Below, one piece after another: positions 51,036-56,370 of a stretch of DNA of 56,370 nucleotides. This DNA is from Deltaproteobacteria bacterium HGW-Deltaproteobacteria-15 (GTDB lineage: Bacteria > Desulfobacterota > DSM-4660 > Desulfatiglandales > HGW-15). The stretch covers positions 1 to 56,370 of the forward strand of contig PHBH01000046.1 in assembly GCA_002840535.1 (NCBI GenBank), written 5' to 3'. Below the pieces are notes generated by a model. It worked only from the letters and a program-made list of their open reading frames with translations, was not told the DNA's origin and ran no database searches. Numbering within the stretch: the first letter of the stretch is position 1; the number at the start of each line of letters is the position of its first letter. The position numbers were made by a program, and so were the translations under genes.

Positions 51036-54000
51036 TCAGGCAAAACTTTTCATATCCTGCAGATAGGGCTGACTGCTTGAGAGATAAAATGACAGTGCAC
51101 GCGCGAAATCGTGTCCGAGAATGCCGTCAATGAACATCTGGCTGATCTCGCGCTGTCGCAAAAGGGTGAACTGGGATGTGATCCAGATGTTACGCTCATC
51201 CTCGGAGATCGAATCGAGGAGTTGATGCAGCGCGCTTTGGGCCCTAGGCTGAAACATCCAAAAATAAAGGGCATCCAGAGAATGGATGCAAATCACCTTT
51301 TCCAGGTCTCGAGCTTCTTCGTTTGCCTTTTCACGAAAGGCCTGATGGTCTCCAAGCAGTTCCAGGGCCGGCGTTTCCGGGAATAACAACTCGAGTTTTG
51401 CGTAGATATCCAGCAGATCGGAGAGTTTCTTTCGGTATTCCCGAAAGCGCAACCGAATATTGTTGTAACGATCGGCAGTTCCCTCGATCAATCCGGCAAC
51501 GAAATCAGAGGCGGTTTTGGAAATGATGGCCGCCCATTTCTGAAGCACGTCGGTTGCCTCCGCCACCCCGAAACCTGTCAGCAGCCCGCCGGCAGCATAG
51601 TTAAGGAACACGGCCAATGGGATGGACAGGATAGTGCGAAAAAGATTCCCCAGCACCGCTCCTCTTGGCAAACCACGGAAGGCATTGTGGCTGGAAATGT
51701 AAATGCCATTGATCACCGCCATGAACGTATATAGAAGCAGCGGGTCAGTGGTGGTATTGATGCCGAACATCCTGTCCATGAAGACCGTTTTCACAAAGTA
51801 ATCCAGCAAGGGCACGGAGAACCCAGTAAAAAGCAGCGAATCCGCAATGCGGTCCCAGCTGACGTAAGCGTTCCATCTCAGAAGGGGGGAGCGCCGAAAG
51901 CCGCCTCCGCCCAACACCGATTGCAGGATATTTCGAAGTCCCGTAATGGCGAACCAGATGAAGGCTCCAAGGTAAGCAAGCAGCCACCAATCCTTGGTGA
52001 GGGCGAAGGTGGCAAACGCGGGCACGAAGCCGATGATGACCTTCAGGACATTTCTCAGGTGGGAGTTGATATAAGGAAATCCGCTCCCTTTTGCCACTTT
52101 ATGGCGGAGAGGAGGGTTCAAGTGCAGATCGTTCGTGACTGCTTTCTGCTCCCCTCCGAGTGTGATGACGTTTCCGCGCTCGACCATGCGGGTCGCGTCG
52201 GCTTGAACGGCCCAGTCCTGTCTTCGGGTGTAACCGAAGTTGCGGATTGCAGAGGCCGTTCCGGAAATGTACTGCGCCGCCCGGAGCCACCAAGGGATGT
52301 TCTCCATTGGCAGAAAGGTCACTTGCTTCAGAACGGTCATTCGAATAGGCAGCACGTCGCGGCCGAAGCCGATATCCCGCTCGATCTCTTTGCGGGCTCT
52401 TCTCGGCAACGTCTCGATCACCGCAAGTCCCATTCCGTGTGATTGCTGAGAACCGGTCGAATCGCTTCCAATGCGGGCCTTCAGGGGTTTGCCCTTGTAC
52501 ATGGTCTGCAAGGAGAGGATGTCGTGGAGGATGGTGTGCAGTTTATCGATCTGTTCCTGATCCTCTGGTTTCCTTTGGACCTCCACTTTTTGAATGACTT
52601 CGAGGATCAACCGTTTGAGGGCGATCGGACTCTGTTCGTTTATTGCATGTTGAAGACGACTGATGTCCTGTATGTGATCTGTCCTCCCGGCGGCCCAATC
52701 CTTCAGGTTGAAAAGCTCAAGCCTGGAAATCATTCCGTTGGAGTCGTAAAGCAGTTCCAGAACATCCTGAACTTCCAGGTTTGACAGGTTCAGTGTAACC
52801 CTATATCCAGGCAGCAGTCCTGCCAGTCGGCTGAGGAGTTCCGCAGGGGCCAGCCTTAGAAAGGCCGGCACATCCTGATCATCACGAGGTTCCAGCCGGT
52901 TCACCACGTCAGGATTGCGGGAGGGATGCAGGAGGTCGAGAATCAGCGGTTCCAGGTTGAGGTGATTCATTTCTTCAAACCATTTCTCAATCTGAACCTG
53001 CTCCTCTTTTCCAGCCCCTGCGTAACGGGCACGAAGCTCATCCGATTTATTGTGAAGAGCATGGTGCACCTTCTGGTGTATGAATTTTTCCAGATGCAGG
53101 ATCGATTTCTGCCCGATTCCGACGAAGGCAAGAAACTCTTTCTCGTCAACGGGTTCGAGATCAATGTCTAAAAGTTTTCGGATCGCAGCCGGACCGTTTC
53201 GGTTGAACGCCTCCAGCAGGTCCATGACATAACCTTGCTGATAATTCGAGACTTCCTTCCCGTCGCTCATGAGCTCCGCAATTGCCGGCTTCTCAAGAAA
53301 ACGCAAAAACGCTTGTGCATCAGGAAAACCACGGGGGGCCCAGATGAGATTGACAAACTTCTTCCGGAAACGTGCAGAAAACTCGATTCCGATCCGTATG
53401 TCGATATCCATGACTCTGGCGGCTTCCAGGAGCTCGGAAGCTGAACGCCGCTCGACGTAGTTGTAATGGACTACCCTCAACCGTCTTATGCCCTTTATCC
53501 ATGCGTCCATGATCAGGTGGGTGGAAGACTTCCGCCCTTTGGTATTGGCATCGTGGACATGATCGTCGAACGAGATCTGATTCCACTCCTCCGGCATTTC
53601 GAGAAGGTGGTATCTCTTGAGCTGCTTGCGCACAATCCGGGGTTTGCCTGAGGTCGTAACCCGAAAATCATGGGCCAGTTGAAGTTGCCGCCGGTAATCA
53701 CCGCGTGTGCGGATGATTTCCTTCATGATCTGCATTAAGACGCGGGCTGTGTTTTTAGGCATGGACCCTTCGGCGGAATCGAGCACTTCAGCGCGTAGCG
53801 AACGAAGAGCGCCCAGACGGTCCTCGACACCTCCGATTTCCAAGGAGCTGAGCAGGTGGACCATGGAGTAAGCGATCCGCAAGCTCCTGGACTCCGCCAT
53901 CTCTTTGATCCCGTGGGGGTGAAAGTAGGCATAATACTGCCGGCGTGTATACTCCAGGTCTTGAGCCCTGGAACAGACTTCATTCACGATCCGAATGAGC

Positions 54001-54110
54001 TCATGATCCCTGCGGTCAAAAAGGAACCACGAAGTCCTGTAGGATGGCGCCAGACGACTGCCGATTTCGAAGCTGGTATCCATTTCTGGAAGATGATGAG
54101 CCTTGTTCAT
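51036..54110 (-). CDS. Large protein of unknown function with C-terminal membrane segments
   Basis: A 1024-residue protein. The first about 650 residues are soluble and mainly helical, containing DDHVHDANTKGRKSSTHLIM, a His/Asp-rich stretch that could bind a metal. From about 690 on are several membrane segments (VIIGFVPAFATFALTKDWWL; GAVLGNLFRTILSIPLAVFL). I do not recognise a family. The surroundings give no operon partner; the 54111-54545 stretch upstream of it contains no convincing gene. Confidence 0.75.
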   Translation of the reverse strand: MNKAHHLPEMDTSFEIGSRLAPSYRTSWFLFDRRDHELIRIVNEVCSRAQDLEYTRRQYYAYFHPHGIKEMAESRSLRIAYSMVHLLSSLEIGGVEDRLGALRSLRAEVLDSAEGSMPKNTARVLMQIMKEIIRTRGDYRRQLQLAHDFRVTTSGKPRIVRKQLKRYHLLEMPEEWNQISFDDHVHDANTKGRKSSTHLIMDAWIKGIRRLRVVHYNYVERRSASELLEAARVMDIDIRIGIEFSARFRKKFVNLIWAPRGFPDAQAFLRFLEKPAIAELMSDGKEVSNYQQGYVMDLLEAFNRNGPAAIRKLLDIDLEPVDEKEFLAFVGIGQKSILHLEKFIHQKVHHALHNKSDELRARYAGAGKEEQVQIEKWFEEMNHLNLEPLILDLLHPSRNPDVVNRLEPRDDQDVPAFLRLAPAELLSRLAGLLPGYRVTLNLSNLEVQDVLELLYDSNGMISRLELFNLKDWAAGRTDHIQDISRLQHAINEQSPIALKRLILEVIQKVEVQRKPEDQEQIDKLHTILHDILSLQTMYKGKPLKARIGSDSTGSQQSHGMGLAVIETLPRRARKEIERDIGFGRDVLPIRMTVLKQVTFLPMENIPWWLRAAQYISGTASAIRNFGYTRRQDWAVQADATRMVERGNVITLGGEQKAVTNDLHLNPPLRHKVAKGSGFPYINSHLRNVLKVIIGFVPAFATFALTKDWWLLAYLGAFIWFAITGLRNILQSVLGGGGFRRSPLLRWNAYVSWDRIADSLLFTGFSVPLLDYFVKTVFMDRMFGINTTTDPLLLYTFMAVINGIYISSHNAFRGLPRGAVLGNLFRTILSIPLAVFLNYAAGGLLTGFGVAEATDVLQKWAAIISKTASDFVAGLIEGTADRYNNIRLRFREYRKKLSDLLDIYAKLELLFPETPALELLGDHQAFREKANEEARDLEKVICIHSLDALYFWMFQPRAQSALHQLLDSISEDERNIWITSQFTLLRQREISQMFIDGILGHDFARALSFYLSSSQPYLQDMKSFA

Positions 54111-54545
54111 CAGAGAAGGATACGCTGGCTTTCAATTTTGTCAACGGCTTTAGCGACTTGTCCTGGATCATCGTCCGCAGCCTGACGAACTTCCCCGCGT
54201 ATTGATGAAAGTCTGATCATCTAGCCGAGGGGCCGAAGAAATAGGTCACCCCCCGATGAGTCAGCCAAAGGCATTGGTGCTTGGAGAAGGACTTAAGATC
54301 ACCAGGAAAAGTTCAAATAGGAGAGAGATCAGAACCGTGCAAGACAAAACTAGGCAGAACACCTCCGTAGTTGCGCTTCGGGTAGAATCCGTAATGGGAT
54401 AGCCGGGGAAGTCAGCGACGGCAAGCATCGGACACGAGGATATTCAGGCTCGAACATCCTGAGAATGGGGGTGATCCAAAATATTGGGATTGAAATTACT
54501 TTAGGTCCGTAAAGCAAAAATTCGGAATGGGATTGTAAGCAGCAT

Positions 54546-55598
54546 CTAATGATCCCGATGGCGGCCGGCCGAATGCTCATGATCTCTGTGATGATGCTCC
54601 CGGCCTTTCCACAGATCATGCAGGAGGACCAGGAGCAGCAAACCGACCATCAGGATAAAAGCACCTATCGAGGCAATCCATTTCCTGGCAGGGAACCGAT
54701 GAACCGGCATCTCGGTCGCCGTTTGGTCGGATCTGATGTTCTTCCTTTTCCGCCACAGTCTGTATTTGTGGATGGCCTCATCCGTTTTCCGATACACCGC
54801 TCTGCCTGCCCTGCCGCCAAGCTCCTTCAGAAGGGATAGAGTTGAATCGATCGATGAGGATAGGGAGGGGATCGACATAGGTGTAGATGATGGGATGACC
54901 TTTGCAGAAGGGATGAAAAAGGTTCCCCCTCCTTCCTGCACAAATGGATTCTCGCCGGTCCTGCAGTCATGTATTTCGCAACTTGGGCAATAATACTCTG
55001 TCGCTTTCCATTGCGGCAGATGACCGAGGTGTTCAAGAAACGTTCGCTTCAGATTGTGCGGTTCCTGGCTCTCGATTTTCTTCCCGGCCCCAAAGAACAG
55101 GATCCCCCCTTCAATAATGCACCTTCCCTCGCGGGGACCGCCGGAGGAGGAATAGGTCTTCCACCACCACTGAGCGTCCGTCTTTTTGGTTATCTCGTGA
55201 TGACCCAGCCTGTAGGAGATCGAAGGCGCAGGACATGGTCCCTCTGTTGGAGTCTGTTCGACAGGATCCGTATGTTCTCCTGCCTGAGTTCGAATGCCCC
55301 TCCCTTCCGCCAGCTCCATTTCGGTCAATCTTCTGCCGGATCGACATTGGTGAATGGAGTAGTTCGAGCAATAATATCGGGTATGGTTCCACTCCGGAAG
55401 CCCGCGGAGGCGCTCGATGAATTCCCTTTTCAGGTACCCGGGCTCTTCTTTTTCGCTGGATCCTAAAAGTAGAATGTTTCCCCTTACGAAGCACCTGCCG
55501 CTCTGGAAAGCACCTATCCCGGCATGCGCTTCCCACCAAAGCGCACCAGCGGCTTGAATGATCTTATGCTCCCCGAGTCTGTAGGATGTTACCCTCAT
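54546..55598 (-). CDS. Protein with a duplicated Trp/Cys-rich domain, membrane anchor and His-rich tail
   Basis: Two similar blocks of about 85 residues occur: SYRLGEHKIIQAAGALWWEA ... YYCSNYSIHQCRSG and SYRLGHHEITKKTDAQWWWK ... YYCPSCEIHDCRTG. The second has a full CxxC plus another Cys, the first has lost one. Both have the LRGLPEW/LGHLPQW element. A membrane helix (WIASIGAFILMVGLLLLVLL) near the C-terminus is followed by a His-rich tail (HHHRDHEHSAGRHRDH). Probably a membrane-anchored protein binding metal; function unknown. Start at 55598. Confidence 0.75.
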   Translation of the reverse strand: MRVTSYRLGEHKIIQAAGALWWEAHAGIGAFQSGRCFVRGNILLLGSSEKEEPGYLKREFIERLRGLPEWNHTRYYCSNYSIHQCRSGRRLTEMELAEGRGIRTQAGEHTDPVEQTPTEGPCPAPSISYRLGHHEITKKTDAQWWWKTYSSSGGPREGRCIIEGGILFFGAGKKIESQEPHNLKRTFLEHLGHLPQWKATEYYCPSCEIHDCRTGENPFVQEGGGTFFIPSAKVIPSSTPMSIPSLSSSIDSTLSLLKELGGRAGRAVYRKTDEAIHKYRLWRKRKNIRSDQTATEMPVHRFPARKWIASIGAFILMVGLLLLVLLHDLWKGREHHHRDHEHSAGRHRDH

Positions 55599-55644
55599 TT
55601 TTTACTCTGGAGCCCCTCTCCCTGAAGCGGTCCCATGAACTAAA

Positions 55645-56235
55645 TCAGTCGATGATGACGTGTCCGGCAATCAGGGCCACTATGACTATGGCGAAGCTCA
55701 CTGGAGCCGTATGGATCCGATACATGGCTTTCCGCATCCACTTGAAAGACACCCTGAATTTTACCGTCAAGCCGAGGAGAACCATGGTCGCAGCGAAGAA
55801 CAGGCCCCATTCAGGAAGCGGCGAAGAACGACACGAGGACAATAGAAAATGGAGAAAGGCTATGCATAAGGCTGTAGGATTTAAAAGGTAATGAACCTTC
55901 CGGAGATGCTTGTTCAGAAACCGGCTCACTGCGGTCACTGAACCCTTTAATTTGGACGAGCCGGAGAATCGGTTCACGAACCTGGTCAGAATGCTGATGC
56001 CGACTTTCAGATTGGCCAGAACGAAAAGCCAGGCGGCAATTTGACCGGTGGCTTCATTGCCTTTGTCGCCGTGCTCGGTCTTTTGTTCACGATCCCTTCT
56101 CTCGACCCTGTACCCTTCCCTCGTCTCGCGTCTCACGGAATGACCTTCCCGATCCTCAGCATCGTTTGCCGGAACCAGACCCGGGTAAAGATTAAAGAAC
56201 AGCACTGCGAGGAAAACAGAGATCACCCGTGTCAT
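55645..56235 (-). CDS. Membrane protein with paired histidines, possible b-type cytochrome
   Basis: A 196-residue protein with a signal-like N-terminus (VISVFLAVLFFNLYPGLVPA), a charged spacer (EGYRVERRDREQKTEHGDKG) and four membrane segments. The His residues KVHYLLNPTALCIAFLHF (13 residues between) and IHTAPVSFAIVIVALIAGHV (17 between) look like heme ligands of the cytochrome b/ferric-reductase type. It precedes the duplicated-domain protein, with which it may form a membrane redox or metal-handling pair. Confidence 0.68.
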   Translation of the reverse strand: MTRVISVFLAVLFFNLYPGLVPANDAEDREGHSVRRETREGYRVERRDREQKTEHGDKGNEATGQIAAWLFVLANLKVGISILTRFVNRFSGSSKLKGSVTAVSRFLNKHLRKVHYLLNPTALCIAFLHFLLSSCRSSPLPEWGLFFAATMVLLGLTVKFRVSFKWMRKAMYRIHTAPVSFAIVIVALIAGHVIID

Positions 56236-56370
56236 TTCATGGACTCCACCAGATGCACCCTTCTGAACCTGGGCTTACCGGTCAATGTACTTGTTCAAGT
56301 AAGCCGCTCCGCGGCAGCCTGCATAGAGCGCAGGAATTCTTGACTGCCTAAAGACATCCCCTGCCAACTG

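Overview
The window looks like part of the chromosome of a strictly anaerobic Desulfobacterota (deltaproteobacterial, sulfate-reducer or syntroph-like) organism. Reasons: many ferredoxins and NifX/NifU/MinD-type cluster proteins, DsrE-family proteins (one apparently a selenoprotein), a RACo-type corrinoid activator, an anaerobic cobalt chelatase (CbiK) behind a cobalamin riboswitch, and heavy use of sigma-54 promoters. No rRNA, tRNA, CRISPR array or integrase was seen. The genus cannot be named from the sequence alone.

Layout. 1-4.1 kb: CPA2 cation/proton antiporter, MNT-HEPN protein, HAD-like protein, with a small repeat-rich patch. 4.1-6.6 kb: an HTH-less cyclic-nucleotide-domain protein with a hairpin-rich leader, a thioredoxin reductase and a DsrE-family protein with an in-frame UGA (probable selenocysteine) and SECIS-like hairpin. 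6.6-9.6 kb: a sigma-54-driven ferredoxin plus NAD(P)/FAD oxidoreductase pair, then the decayed remains of a molybdopterin oxidoreductase operon. 9.6-16.7 kb: metallo-hydrolase, enoyl-CoA hydratase, DUF364 protein, NifX-radical SAM fusion, MoaD-like protein and M14 peptidase.

16.7-30.4 kb is a dense metal-cluster island. It holds two MinD-type ATPases with inserted ferredoxin modules, an Mrp ATPase with a NifX tail, three NifU-like scaffolds, several NifX-domain proteins (stand-alone or fused to a permease and a cation-diffusion transporter), a UPF0251 regulator with paired operators, and a PAS-AAA-Fis sigma-54 activator. It resembles the Desulfovibrio ORP (orange protein) system, whose operons are known to be co-regulated by sigma-54 and a cognate activator. 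Eight sigma-54 promoters are visible in the window. Four carry a pair of TTGCA-N4-TGCAA palindromes 32-33 bp apart and about 85-145 bp upstream, one set lying in front of the activator gene itself. Two others carry a different paired GTCGC/GCGAC element. So at least two activator circuits seem to be interleaved here.

30.4-35.2 kb: outer-membrane porin, periplasmic CbiK and a small protein behind a cobalamin riboswitch with terminator, then a RACo-like corrinoid activator. 35.4-49.7 kb is a defence island: an RtcR-like activator with an N-terminal CARF-type sensor, two tandem palindromes, a near-perfect sigma-54 promoter, then one compact same-strand operon: small thermonuclease, HsdR, HsdM, HsdS, a 1320-residue HsdM-HsdS-ATPase fusion, a second ATPase, and a truncated AAA protein. 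A restriction-modification operon that appears to be switched on by a nucleotide-signal-sensing sigma-54 activator is the strongest candidate for a previously undescribed system. 49.7-56.4 kb: MFS transporter, a 1024-residue uncharacterised protein, a protein with a duplicated Cys/Trp-rich domain and a His-rich tail, and a small His-containing membrane protein.
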